Notes: generated from the sequence alone by a model not told the origin. DNA of 64,000 nt from Clostridium_AD sp050717535 (GCF_050717535.1 NZ_JBOITM010000028.1:1-64000), one strand, 5' to 3'; positions 27,097 through 35,727 are shown, counted from the first letter of the stretch. A program made the numbers and translations.

Positions 27097-28317
27097 ATGA
27101 AGAAGAGATTAAATATAATATGCTTTATAATGACACCTCTAGTGATTTTGGCTTTAAGTATATACCTTATAACTCAGAATAAAGCTGTCACAACATTTAA
27201 TTCACCAATGGAAAATTTTTATTCTATAAAAGTCATAAAAGTAAAACCAGGTACCGATAAAATTCTCACCAGTTTTTATAAAATTAAAAGAGACACAGAT
27301 ATAAATATAAGATCAATAGATTCTTTAAAAGTACAACCTACTTTCGCAAGAGATAATTCAGAAATTATGGTTTACCCTGGAGGACAGCCAATAGGGGTTA
27401 AATTGAATACCAAAGGTGTTTTAGTAGTAGCTTTATCTGATATAGACAGTAGTAATGGTAAAATATCAAGCCCTGCTGCAAATGCCGGTGTACAAATAGG
27501 AGATAGTATAACTAAAATAAACAATGTTGAAATACATCATGCTGAAGATATATCAAGATTTGTAAATACAGAAAAAAATTCAGAAATTACTCTTACACTA
27601 CAACGAAAAAATAATTTGGATTGTTTCGATGTAAAAGTTAAACCCGCCATTGATAAAGATGGAAAACAAAAAATAGGATTATGGGTAAGAGATTCAACTG
27701 CAGGTGTAGGAACATTAACTTTATATGATGAGAAAACTAATAAATTTGCTGCGTTAGGACATCCTATTACAGATGCTGATACTGGAACGGTATTAAGTGT
27801 TAGTGACGGAGTAATTGTATCATCTAATATTGTATCTATAAAAAAAGGTAGCAGAGGAAGTCCAGGGGAATTACGAGGCCTTTTTATAGATGAAAATATA
27901 ATCAAAGGACAAATAATAAAAAATACGGAATGTGGCATATTTGGAGATGGAACAAAAAGTCTTATTAATAAAAAATTTAATAAACCAATGAAAGTAGGGT
28001 TAAGAAATGAAATTAAAGAAGGAAAAGCAAAAATTCTAACCACTATTAACGGTAGTGAACCAGAGTTGTTTGAAATAGAAATTCAGAAGCTATTACCTCA
28101 AAGTACATCAGGATCTAAAAGTATGATAATTAAAATTACAGATTCTAGACTTTTAGAAAAAACTGGAGGTATAGTTCAAGGCATGAGTGGTAGCCCAATA
28201 ATTCAAAATAGTAAAATTGTGGGAGCAGTTACTCATGTATTAATAAATAAGCCTGATGTAGGATACGGGATATATATAGAATGGATGCTTAAAGATGCAG
28301 GCATTTTATCAAAATAA
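27097..28317 (+). CDS. spoIVB: SpoIVB serine peptidase
   Basis: A 406-residue S55-family protease made in the forespore and secreted into the intermembrane space, where it triggers pro-SigK processing. It has an N-terminal membrane anchor (IICFIMTPLVILALSIYLI), a PDZ domain around VALSDIDSSNGK to AEDISRFV, and a trypsin-like catalytic part. The latter has His near residue 222 in ALGHPITDADTG and Ser near residue 364 in GMSGSPIIQ. AAAGGAGG precedes the ATG. Located before spo0A as in Bacilli and Clostridia. Confidence 0.96.
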   Translation: MKKRLNIICFIMTPLVILALSIYLITQNKAVTTFNSPMENFYSIKVIKVKPGTDKILTSFYKIKRDTDINIRSIDSLKVQPTFARDNSEIMVYPGGQPIGVKLNTKGVLVVALSDIDSSNGKISSPAANAGVQIGDSITKINNVEIHHAEDISRFVNTEKNSEITLTLQRKNNLDCFDVKVKPAIDKDGKQKIGLWVRDSTAGVGTLTLYDEKTNKFAALGHPITDADTGTVLSVSDGVIVSSNIVSIKKGSRGSPGELRGLFIDENIIKGQIIKNTECGIFGDGTKSLINKKFNKPMKVGLRNEIKEGKAKILTTINGSEPELFEIEIQKLLPQSTSGSKSMIIKITDSRLLEKTGGIVQGMSGSPIIQNSKIVGAVTHVLINKPDVGYGIYIEWMLKDAGILSK

Positions 28318-28360
28318 CTAGCATTATTGAAAAAAAAGAGGTAAAATAGAAATTAGCACG

Positions 28361-28390
28361 TAAAGGATAGCAAATGCTATCCTTTATTTT
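28361..28390 (+). terminator. spoIVB terminator
   Basis: AAAGGATAGCA pairs with TGCTATCCTTT over a two-base loop centre and is followed by ATTTT. Confidence 0.8.
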
Positions 28391-28437
28391 ATAAATTATA
28401 ATAAAAAAATATTTATTTGTATTTTTATTTTATATAA

Positions 28438-28464
28438 GAAGGAATTAAATTTCTTTTGTCGAAT
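28438..28464 (+). promoter_or_regulatory. SigH-type promoter of spo0A overlapped by a 0A box
   Basis: GAAGGAATT fits the SigH -35 consensus (RnAGGAwWW) at every position. After 11 bases GTCGAAT fits the -10 (RnnGAAT). The -10 overlaps TGTCGAA (28457-28463), a perfect Spo0A-binding core. This reproduces the logic of the B. subtilis spo0A Ps promoter: SigH transcription with direct Spo0A feedback. Confidence 0.75.
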
Positions 28465-28511
28465 TAATATTTGTTAAGATATGGGAATTATTTGTAAGGG
28501 GGAGATATAAT

Positions 28512-29330
28512 ATGGAAGAATCTAGAATTAGTGTACTTATTGCAGACGATAATAAAGAATTCTGTAATATTTTAAACGATTATTTACTAAGTCAAAGGGA
28601 TATTGTAGTTACGGGCATTGCAAAAGATGGAATAGAGGCTCTTAAATTGATAAAAGAGAGAAAGCCTGATTTGGTTGTATTAGATATAATAATGCCCCAT
28701 TTAGATGGGCTTGGTGTGCTAGAAAGATTAGGTGGTATGGATCTTGATCCAATACCTAAAATAATAGTATTATCTGCAGTAGGACAGGATAAAATTACAC
28801 AAAGAGCAATTACTTTGGGAGCAGATTATTATGTAGTAAAACCTTTCGACATGGATGTTTTTACAAAAAGAATAAGACAAATGTTTAATAATACAATTTC
28901 CAGTGATAACAGTAAAAAATCAATGTCATTTGTGGATACAAGCGAACCTAGAAAAACTAGTCGTAATGAACCAATGGATTTAGAAGCTGAAATTACAAAT
29001 ATAATTCATGAAATTGGTGTTCCAGCCCACATTAAAGGATATATGTATTTAAGAGAAGCAATTACTATGGTAGTAAATGATATTGAACTTTTATCTGCAG
29101 TAACAAAAGAACTATATCCATCAATTGCCAAAAAATTCAATACAACTGCTAGTAGAGTGGAAAGAGCAATAAGACATGCTATAGAAGTAGCATGGGGTCG
29201 TGGTCAGGTTGAAACTATAAATAAGATATTCGGTTATACCATACACAATGCTAAAGGAAAACCAACAAATAGCGAGTTTATAGCTATGGTAGCTGATAAA
29301 CTAAGACTACAAAATCGAGGAGTTTCTTAA
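28512..29330 (+). CDS. spo0A: sporulation master regulator Spo0A
   Basis: A 272-residue response regulator that commits cells to sporulation, and in clostridia also influences solvent or toxin formation. The receiver domain shows acidic pocket D12/D13, phospho-acceptor D58 in VVLDIIMPHLDG and K110 in VVKPFD. The C-terminal DNA-binding domain has TNIIHEIGVPAHIKGYMYLREAI and the recognition helix SRVERAIRHAIEVAW. A GGGGAG site precedes the ATG, and a 16-bp-stem terminator follows. Confidence 0.98.
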   Translation: MEESRISVLIADDNKEFCNILNDYLLSQRDIVVTGIAKDGIEALKLIKERKPDLVVLDIIMPHLDGLGVLERLGGMDLDPIPKIIVLSAVGQDKITQRAITLGADYYVVKPFDMDVFTKRIRQMFNNTISSDNSKKSMSFVDTSEPRKTSRNEPMDLEAEITNIIHEIGVPAHIKGYMYLREAITMVVNDIELLSAVTKELYPSIAKKFNTTASRVERAIRHAIEVAWGRGQVETINKIFGYTIHNAKGKPTNSEFIAMVADKLRLQNRGVS

Positions 29331-29346
29331 TTAAACTTGATTAATT

Positions 29347-29383
29347 AATATAACCTATGTGCAATAAGCACATAGGTTATATT
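29347..29383 (+). terminator. spo0A terminator
   Basis: A perfect 16-bp stem (AATATAACCTATGTGC and its complement) closes a five-base loop; A/T-rich flanks on both sides. Confidence 0.8.
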
Positions 29384-29474
29384 AAATTGAATGAGAAGTT
29401 AGATTGTGGTAATTAGATTGTGGTAAATGGTAATCAGTAAAAAAATTAAATAGATATAATCTTAAACTAAGTAT

Positions 29475-29503
29475 GCATATAACCCTCTTTAATATCATAA
29501 ATA
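29475..29503 (+). promoter_or_regulatory. candidate SigE-type promoter of spoIIM
   Basis: GCATATAA and CATAAATA are separated by 13 bases, close to the SigE consensus (KMATATTT-N13/14-CATACAnT). The spoIIM gene is SigE-controlled in B. subtilis, and the site lies about 75 bases before the start codon. Confidence 0.5.
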
Positions 29504-29577
29504 TGAAATAAGTTATAATATTCTTATTGTCATTAGCTAATAGCTGAGAAAAGTGATTAACAAAGGGGGAGTAAATT

Positions 29578-30228
29578 ATGTGGACAAATACTTTAATAAG
29601 TAAGATAAGCAATCACATACAAGAAAATTTCTGGTTATATATTGTAAGTGTGCTTTGTGTTTTTACAGGTATAATTTTAGGAATGTATAGTGTAAAATAT
29701 ATGGGACAATTTGAACAAAATGATTTAGTAAATTATTTGACTAGTTTTATTGACCCTTCAAATTCAAATGCAATTAGCTATAAATTAATATTCTCACAAT
29801 CAATTAAAAATAATCTACCTGTGATTATTTTTCTTTGGTTTTTAGGTTTAACTATTGTGGGAATACCAATAATAATTATTATTGATTTATTGAAAGGATT
29901 TACAGTAGGATTTACTTTTAGCTTCATGATTAGTGGCCTTGGAAAAAGTGGTATTGGAATTGCAATTCTAGGGGTACTTCCACAAAATATAATTTATATT
30001 CCATGCATTATTTTTGCATCTGTAGTATCCATGGAATTTTCTATAATGCTACTTAAGGATAAATTCAATAAACAATGGACAAGTAGTATAAGTAGTAGAA
30101 TATTATATTATAGTCTAATATTTATTGTAATAATAATATTCTTATTTATTGGCATAATTATAGAATCTTATATTGCACCATATTTTGTGAAAAACCTTAT
30201 TAATAATTTGGGAAGTGCTAGCAAATGA
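29578..30228 (+). CDS. spoIIM: stage II sporulation protein M
   Basis: A 216-residue polytopic membrane protein of the engulfment machinery (SpoIID-SpoIIM-SpoIIP). It has five hydrophobic helices, with the family segment FTVGFTFSFMISGLGKSGIGIAILGVLPQN in the third quarter. In the mother cell it helps degrade septal peptidoglycan so the membrane can move round the forespore. AAAGGGGG precedes the ATG. Confidence 0.93.
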   Translation: MWTNTLISKISNHIQENFWLYIVSVLCVFTGIILGMYSVKYMGQFEQNDLVNYLTSFIDPSNSNAISYKLIFSQSIKNNLPVIIFLWFLGLTIVGIPIIIIIDLLKGFTVGFTFSFMISGLGKSGIGIAILGVLPQNIIYIPCIIFASVVSMEFSIMLLKDKFNKQWTSSISSRILYYSLIFIVIIIFLFIGIIIESYIAPYFVKNLINNLGSASK

Positions 30229-30452
30229 GGAATAGTGAATCACGGTGTTTTATAATATTAACAATAAAATGTTTTGTGGTCTTATTAGTAATTGGAATTT
30301 TCCTTCCTAAGGCTTTAGATTATTTGCTTCAAAGTTTAATGGATAATACAAAAAATTACAAAAATACTATTTTTGTTTATAAACTGGTTGATAAAAACTA
30401 TAGATTAGTTTATAATTATGTTCTTACATTTTATTTATTTTTTAAAGGTTAA
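30225..30452 (+). CDS. small membrane protein of unknown function, coupled to spoIIM
   Basis: A 75-residue protein with one clear membrane helix (CFVVLLVIGIFLPKALDYLL) and a basic, aromatic C-terminus. Its ATG overlaps the spoIIM stop (ATGA), so translation is probably coupled. I do not recognise the family. Position between spoIIM and xerD suggests, but does not show, a sporulation role. Confidence 0.6.
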   Translation: MRNSESRCFIILTIKCFVVLLVIGIFLPKALDYLLQSLMDNTKNYKNTIFVYKLVDKNYRLVYNYVLTFYLFFKG

Positions 30453-30507
30453 TACAAATAAATATATGTGCGAATATTGATATTACCATAAATATGGGAG
30501 ACTAATT

Positions 30508-31386
30508 ATGAGCAATTTATTGAAAATCTATATAGATAATTTAGAAAATAACGAGTTGTCAAGAAATACTGTTGAGGCCTATGGTAGAGATGTTAAACGA
30601 TTTATCGAATTTACTGAGTCAAGAAATGAAAGCATAGAAATGGTTGATAACATAACAATAATGGCATATGCAGAGTTTCTTAGAAAAGAGGGATCTGCAA
30701 ATAGCTCTATAGCGAGAAGTGTAATTTCTATTAGAAATTACTATAAATATCTTATTAGAAAAGATTTTGCACAGCAAGACCCAACAGCTTATTTTTCTAT
30801 TCCAAAAATCAAACGTAATATACCTCAAATTCTATCTATTGAAGAGATAGATCAGCTTCTAAATCAACCAGAAGAATTAACACACAAAGGCTGTAGGGAC
30901 AAGGCGATGCTGGAACTCATGTATGCAACAGGCATGAAGGTTTCAGAGCTTTTAAGTCTAACAGTTTATGATATTAACTTAGAACTTTTATATATAAGGT
31001 GCAATAATGGTATGAAAAATGAAAGAACTATTCCTATAGGATCTCATGCTGTTAGATGTTTATCACAGTACTTAAAGATTAGGTTTGATATGAATATAAA
31101 TAAATTAAGCACACTTTTTTTCAATACTAGAGGTGATAAAATGACTAGGCAGGGATTTTGGAAGATTATTAAAGAGTATGCTACAAAAAGTAATATTAAA
31201 AAAACGATAAACTCATACACGTTAAGACATTCATTTGCTGTGCACTTATTGCAAAATGGTGCAGATATAAGATCCGTTGGTGAATTACTAGGTCATCATA
31301 GCATGGCTACAACTCAAATTTATTCAACTATAAAGAAAAAAAGTAAAATAGCAGAAATTTACAAGAATACTCATCCAAGAGCATAG
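30508..31386 (+). CDS. xerD: XerD-like tyrosine recombinase with two altered catalytic positions
   Basis: A 292-residue tyrosine recombinase in the usual chromosomal xerD position (after spoIIM, before dacF). The N-terminal SAM-like domain begins YIDNLENNELSRNTVEAYGRD. In the catalytic domain the Lys (K170), the second Arg (R240 in TLRHSF), the His of LGHH (H263) and the nucleophile Y272 are present. However, the first Arg of the pentad (R148 in E. coli XerD, ATGLRVSEL) is K144 here (ATGMKVSEL), and the first His (H244 in HVLRH) is Y237 (SYTLRH). It probably resolves chromosome dimers at dif with a XerC partner, but activity should not be assumed. Confidence 0.8.
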   Translation: MSNLLKIYIDNLENNELSRNTVEAYGRDVKRFIEFTESRNESIEMVDNITIMAYAEFLRKEGSANSSIARSVISIRNYYKYLIRKDFAQQDPTAYFSIPKIKRNIPQILSIEEIDQLLNQPEELTHKGCRDKAMLELMYATGMKVSELLSLTVYDINLELLYIRCNNGMKNERTIPIGSHAVRCLSQYLKIRFDMNINKLSTLFFNTRGDKMTRQGFWKIIKEYATKSNIKKTINSYTLRHSFAVHLLQNGADIRSVGELLGHHSMATTQIYSTIKKKSKIAEIYKNTHPRA

Positions 31387-31402
31387 AATATTTATGTGGA
31401 GT

Positions 31403-31456
31403 AATAAGTGGTTATACTAGTATAATATACCAGTATGATGACTTATTATTTTTTTG
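31403..31456 (+). terminator. xerD terminator
   Basis: AATAAGTGGTTATACT pairs imperfectly (12 of 16) with AGTATGATGACTTATT and is followed by seven T. Confidence 0.7.
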
Positions 31457-31606
31457 TTTCATACCTTTAATAAATTTTTTTGTTTTATTGAAATAAATAG
31501 TGATAATATTGTGGTAACTTGGTAAAAATAATCATATGAATTCGAAATAAGCTTTATAGCACTTAACAATTGTTGTATAGCTCAAAGTAATATGAGGAGG
31601 ATACAT

Positions 31607-32788
31607 ATGAAAAGAAGCATTAAAAATGTATTGTGTTTGTCTTTATCGTTAATTTTCATTACACAGTTTTTTACTCAATCAGCAAGTGCAGAAGGGGAAA
31701 AAAAGGTTGATAAAGGGATTGTAGTAGAAGCGAGGTCAGCATTGCTAATGGAACCGTCTAGTGGAAAAATAATATACGAAAAAAATTCTCATGAAAGATT
31801 TGCGCCGGCCTCAGTAACTAAAGTAATGGTTATGTTACTCGCAATGGAAGCTATTGATTCTGGTAAGATTAAATTGCAGGATAAAATAACAATTAGCGAA
31901 AACTCAAAAAAAATGGGTGGAAGTAGTATGATACTAGATACTGGTGAAATTAGAACTGTAGAAGAAATTTTAAAGGGTATAGCCATCGCATCTGGTAATG
32001 ATGCTGCAGTGGCTATGGCAGAATATTTGGGCGGCAGTGAAAGCGCATTTGTATCTATGATGAATGAAAGAGCAAAAGGTCTTAATATGAATGATACTGA
32101 GTTTAAAAACTGTACAGGGCTCAGTGCGGATGGACACTTTTCATCGGCCTATGACATTTCAATTATGTCTAGAGAGTTATTAAAATATCCTAAAATATTA
32201 AAATATTCAGGAACTTATATGGAAACTATTTCTGAGGGTAGGAAAACTCCAATAGGGCTTGTAAATCATAACAAGCTTGTTAGATTTTTTGATGGATGTG
32301 ACGGACTTAAAACCGGATTTACAAATGAGGCAAAATACTGTATATCGGCTACAGCAGTGAGAAATAATGTTAGAATGCTTGCAATAATTATGGGCGCACC
32401 AACTTATAAAGTAAGGAATAACGATGCTAGCATGTTAATGAACTTTGGATTTTCAAAATTTGAAACTAAAAAAATAGTAACAAAAGATGAAGAATTAGAA
32501 AAAATATCTTTAAATAAGAAGGGTGACAAGTTTCTAATAGCTAAGGCAAAAGAAAACATTCTTGTAACTCTTGAAAGAGGTAAAAAAAATGAAATCACTA
32601 AAAAAATTGTTATACAGGAAGGCTTGAGTGAATTTAAAAAAGATGTAGCAATTGGATTTTGTGAAATTTATATTGATAATGAATTATGGGGTAAAATTAT
32701 TGTTTATAGCGATAGAGACATTAAAAAATCTAGAGTATGGGATAATATTAAGAATAACATTGTAGACTTATTTGATAAGGCAATTTAA
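31607..32788 (+). CDS. dacF: D-alanyl-D-alanine carboxypeptidase (DacF type)
   Basis: A 393-residue S11 penicillin-binding protein that trims the terminal D-Ala of peptidoglycan stem peptides. It has a signal peptide (basic start, then VLCLSLSLIFITQFF, ending SASA) and the catalytic triad of motifs: SVTK (SxxK), SGN in IASGNDAA, and KTG in LKTGFTNEAK. A C-terminal beta domain follows. The start at 31607 is fixed by GAGGAGG. Position after xerD matches dacF, which precedes spoIIA in Bacillus; spoIIA is not here. Confidence 0.92.
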   Translation: MKRSIKNVLCLSLSLIFITQFFTQSASAEGEKKVDKGIVVEARSALLMEPSSGKIIYEKNSHERFAPASVTKVMVMLLAMEAIDSGKIKLQDKITISENSKKMGGSSMILDTGEIRTVEEILKGIAIASGNDAAVAMAEYLGGSESAFVSMMNERAKGLNMNDTEFKNCTGLSADGHFSSAYDISIMSRELLKYPKILKYSGTYMETISEGRKTPIGLVNHNKLVRFFDGCDGLKTGFTNEAKYCISATAVRNNVRMLAIIMGAPTYKVRNNDASMLMNFGFSKFETKKIVTKDEELEKISLNKKGDKFLIAKAKENILVTLERGKKNEITKKIVIQEGLSEFKKDVAIGFCEIYIDNELWGKIIVYSDRDIKKSRVWDNIKNNIVDLFDKAI

Positions 32789-32891
32789 ATTCATAAATTT
32801 ATTTTATGAAACCGTTGTGGATAACTTTTTTATAGATGAGAGTTAAAATAAATTTAGAAATTTTCCGATGTTAGTAAATGTTCCTATACGC

Positions 32892-33086
32892 AAAAAAAAG
32901 TATATATTACGTAAACTTCATTTGAGCAAGCTCTAGTAATTCTTAAATGATTTTAATGGGAGATGCGTTAAGAAAAGTGCATGTTTGAGCATTAGCGAGT
33001 TTGCACTTTTTAGCATCTTTCATTAAAATCAGTTTAGAATTACTTAGCGCAGCGAACAGAAGTTGTAGTAATATATACTTTCTTTT
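32892..33086. repeat. 195-bp hairpin element (MITE-like) in the dacF-scpA gap
   Basis: Two arms of about 90 bases are imperfect complements along their whole length. Shared blocks include AAGTATATATTAC, AGTAATTCT, TGATTTTAATG, AGATGC and AAGTGCA. The outer ends match the 64-bp repeat at 3546-3609. No open frame is inside, so a transposase would have to act in trans. A transcript would fold into one long hairpin. It occupies most of a 419-base intergenic space; the remainder shows nothing clear. Confidence 0.8.
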
Positions 33087-33207
33087 ATTTTTTATACTGA
33101 CTAGTTATTTTTTTAGAGATGCACTATACTTAAAATAGCTTGATATAAAGAAATTAAAAAAATGTTTATTTCTTTATAATTAAATTTTTATTTAGGAGCG
33201 AGTGTAC

Positions 33208-33948
33208 ATGCCATTAACTATAAAAGTAACTAATTTTGAAGGCCCATTTGACTTGTTACTCCATCTTATTAAGAAAAATGAGATGGACATCTATGATATT
33301 AATATTTTTGAAATTACAAATCAGTATTTGGAGCATCTTAAAAGCATGAATGAAATGGACTTAGAGGTGACATCAGAATTCATTGTTATAGCTGCAACTT
33401 TAATTCAAATTAAATCTATAAGGTTGCTACCTAAAAATAAAGAGGAGAATAGTAGTGATGAAGAAAAAGATGTAGAAGCAGAATTATTAAGTAAGCTTAT
33501 AGAATATAGGAAATATAAAGTTATAGCTGAAAAATTAAAGATGTTAGAACAGGATGCAGGCATAATGTTTAGTAAAAAACCTGAAATAATTGAAGAAGAT
33601 AATAAAAATGCTAAAGAAATTGATTTTTTAAAAAATGTTACAATGCTTGATTTGTATAATTTATATAATAATTTAATGCAACAATATATAAATAAAATGA
33701 ATGTAAATAATGTAATAAACAAAAATATATTAGTAGATGAATATAAAATAGAAGATAAAATGGAAGAATTGAGAGACGCACTTAATTTGTTTGGGAAAGT
33801 ATATTTTTCAAAGCTTATTTATGGTTATTCATCAAAAATAGAAGTTATAGTTACTTTTTTAGCATTGCTTGAACTGATTAAGATTAGAAGCGTGAGAGTA
33901 ATTCAAGAAAGTACCTTTAAAGATATATATTTAGAAAGGGTAGATTAA
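33208..33948 (+). CDS. scpA: segregation and condensation protein A
   Basis: A 246-residue kleisin of the SMC-ScpAB condensin. The N-terminus ITKVTNFEGPFDLLLHLIKK-like segment (here VTNFEGPFDLLLHLI) and the following YDINIFEITNQYLEHL bind the SMC neck. The C-terminal winged helix (VTFLALLELIKIRSVRVIQ) binds the SMC head. The ATG at 33208 lies 9 bases after TTAGGAG and was preferred to a GTG only 3 bases from it. Confidence 0.95.
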   Translation: MPLTIKVTNFEGPFDLLLHLIKKNEMDIYDINIFEITNQYLEHLKSMNEMDLEVTSEFIVIAATLIQIKSIRLLPKNKEENSSDEEKDVEAELLSKLIEYRKYKVIAEKLKMLEQDAGIMFSKKPEIIEEDNKNAKEIDFLKNVTMLDLYNLYNNLMQQYINKMNVNNVINKNILVDEYKIEDKMEELRDALNLFGKVYFSKLIYGYSSKIEVIVTFLALLELIKIRSVRVIQESTFKDIYLERVD

Positions 33949-33949
33949 T

Positions 33950-34591
33950 ATGAGTGAATTTGATATAAGTGAATTTGATATAAGTGAATTTGATATAATA
34001 CAAAAGGACATTGAAGAGGTTTCTACTAAAAAAATATATTTCTCTATTATTGAATCTTTGTTGTTTGTTACTGGAGATTCCTTAAAATTAAGTGTAATGG
34101 CAAATATATTAGAATGTAGCAATGATTTTACAGCAGAGTTATTAGACGAATTAAGAGCAAAATATGAAGAGGAGGATAGAGGAATTAAAATTATATCAAC
34201 TAATGATGGATATCAATTTGTAACAAAATCCTGCAATAGCGAATATGTTCAAAAATTATTAAAGACCAATATTAGACAATCATTATCTCAGGCTTCTCTT
34301 GAAACACTAGCAATAATTGCATATAAACAACCTATAACAAGAGTGGAAATTGAGGAGATAAGAGGTGTTAAGAGTGATAGGGCAATCTATACCTTATCAG
34401 AAAAAAAACTTATTGAAGAAAGTGGACGAAAAAATGTTCCGGGAAGACCTATTATTTATGCTACTACAGATGAATTTCTTAAGCATTTTAATTTTTACAG
34501 CCTGGATGAAATGCCTTCTTTAGAAGAATTTAATAGTGCAAATTCACAGCAAGATTCAAAAGGGGGATTTGAAAGTATTGAAACTGTCTAA
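33950..34591 (+). CDS. scpB: segregation and condensation protein B
   Basis: A 213-residue protein with two winged-helix domains that dimerises on the ScpA linker. Recognisable segments are FSIIESLLFVTGDSLKL, GYQFVTK, SLETLAIIAYKQPITRVEIEEIRGVKSDRAIYTL and GRPIIYATT. The first sixteen residues include three exact SEFDI repeats absent from ordinary ScpB. They come from a 15-bp tandem duplication, and the conserved domain only starts around residue 25. AAAGGG lies 8 bases before the ATG; the gene follows scpA by one base. Confidence 0.95.
   Translation: MSEFDISEFDISEFDIIQKDIEEVSTKKIYFSIIESLLFVTGDSLKLSVMANILECSNDFTAELLDELRAKYEEEDRGIKIISTNDGYQFVTKSCNSEYVQKLLKTNIRQSLSQASLETLAIIAYKQPITRVEIEEIRGVKSDRAIYTLSEKKLIEESGRKNVPGRPIIYATTDEFLKHFNFYSLDEMPSLEEFNSANSQQDSKGGFESIETV
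33953..33997 (+). repeat. 15-bp tandem repeat, three copies, in frame at the start of scpB
   Basis: AGTGAATTTGATATA occurs three times without mismatch, encoding SEFDI three times. Identity at every base implies recent slippage or duplication. A change in copy number would keep the reading frame. Confidence 0.9.
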
Positions 34592-34620
34592 TTATTTTTA
34601 AAAGAATTGTGCATAAAATA

Positions 34621-34680
34621 ATGAAACCCCATTATGATAAAGTATCTTCAATGAAAACTTTATTTTAATGGGGTTTCATA
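34621..34680. terminator. bidirectional terminator between scpB and ytfJ
   Basis: ATGAAACCCCATT...GATAAAGT pairs with ACTTTAT...AATGGGGTTTCAT, forming a long stem with small bulges between two convergent genes. Confidence 0.8.
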
Positions 34681-34724
34681 AGCTTACTTAATAAATTTTA
34701 GTTAAGTTCTAATAGCTAAAATTA

Positions 34725-35144
34725 TTATTCATCACACTTTTCTTCATCATCATATTCTTTAGGCTTATCATATTTATCTTTAAACATATTTTTAATAATA
34801 TCTATAACCTGTGGAACGGTATCAACAATTCTATCATAGGTATTTTGTTGATCTACGGACAATAGTCTTATCGAATCGTTTTTAACAACTAAAAACGCAA
34901 CGGGTTTAACAGTGACTCCAGCTCCAGAACCACCACCGAAAGGGTATTTATCCATTGAGCCGCTTTTAACACTATTGAATTCACTACCACCAGAAGCAAA
35001 ACCAACGCATACCCTTGAAATAGGAATGATTGTAGTACCATCTAGTGATTCTATAGGATCTCCTACAATGGTATTTACATCTATCATATCTTTTATACTT
35101 TCCATGGTGGTCCTCATTAAATTTTCAATTGGATGATTATCCAT
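34725..35144 (-). CDS. ytfJ: GerW family sporulation protein YtfJ
   Basis: A 139-residue spore protein. The family core includes IVGDPIESLDGTTIIPISRVCVGFASGGSEF, a Gly-rich stretch YPFGGGSGAGVTVKPVAFLVV and a C-terminal DTVPQVIDII. YtfJ is needed for proper spore germination in B. subtilis. GAGGAGG lies 8 bases before this ATG; an ATG six bases earlier is too close to it. Downstream of, and overlapping by 8 bases, the ytfI-like gene. Confidence 0.9.
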   Translation of the reverse strand: MDNHPIENLMRTTMESIKDMIDVNTIVGDPIESLDGTTIIPISRVCVGFASGGSEFNSVKSGSMDKYPFGGGSGAGVTVKPVAFLVVKNDSIRLLSVDQQNTYDRIVDTVPQVIDIIKNMFKDKYDKPKEYDDEEKCDE

Positions 35145-35727
35145 GTACATTTCCTCCTCTGTATTTTTTAATGTTTGATTTTTTATGTAGCATTTTTATG
35201 TTTACAAGGCAAATTATCATAATAAATATTATATAAACATTTTTTGCCAAACTGGAATAAATTATACTCGAAATTTCCATATTTATATCGTGTTCTTCAA
35301 AATGAGGTATGACTTTGATGTCTATTTTTTTTACTTTAACAAAATTTTGTAGGAGTAAATATATAAAACTATAGACGCTATGAATAGAACCAAATAAAAC
35401 AGCTACAAAAGCAGCATCATCAAATCCATACTCTAGTTTAGTATTTAGATTTAATGTGGGTTTGAATTTTAAGCTCATAAGTTTATAAATAAGTAGTTTT
35501 ATATCATCGAATGAAAATGATTTTAAAAAAAATTCTTTTGTTTTAGCTTTTGTACCAGTTTTTGAACTATTTTTTAAACCTGCTTTTGAAAGACTTTTTA
35601 TTTTTAATTTTTTCTTATATATAAAAATTTCCAAAATTTTGTTTGAGTATTTAAGAGTTATTTTTATTGGGATTGGAAATAATATAATTGCTAGTGCTAA
35701 AAGAAATACTGTGATAAATTTAAACAT
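35137..35727 (-). CDS. ytfI: DUF2953 membrane protein (YtfI-like)
   Basis: A 196-residue protein with an N-terminal membrane helix (FITVFLLALAIILFPIPI), a basic middle region, and a C-terminal hydrophobic segment (VYIIFIMIICLVNIKML). The YGFDDAAFVAVLFGSIHSVYSFIY stretch is typical of DUF2953. It is co-transcribed with ytfJ, as in Bacillus, which suggests a sporulation role. The start is the ATG after TTGGAGG; the upstream TTG falls inside the ribosome binding site. Confidence 0.85.
   Translation of the reverse strand: MFKFITVFLLALAIILFPIPIKITLKYSNKILEIFIYKKKLKIKSLSKAGLKNSSKTGTKAKTKEFFLKSFSFDDIKLLIYKLMSLKFKPTLNLNTKLEYGFDDAAFVAVLFGSIHSVYSFIYLLLQNFVKVKKIDIKVIPHFEEHDINMEISSIIYSSLAKNVYIIFIMIICLVNIKMLHKKSNIKKYRGGNVHG

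Noticed and set aside
27537..28043. Long minus-strand open frame inside spoIVB
   Set aside because: It is the antisense shadow of a well-supported coding region and has no RBS or recognisable domains; the same applies to other antisense frames such as those in pbuG and fmt.
33953..33997. Short tandem repeats as a CRISPR array
   Set aside because: Units are contiguous 15-mers without spacers and lie in a coding frame; no cas genes are present.
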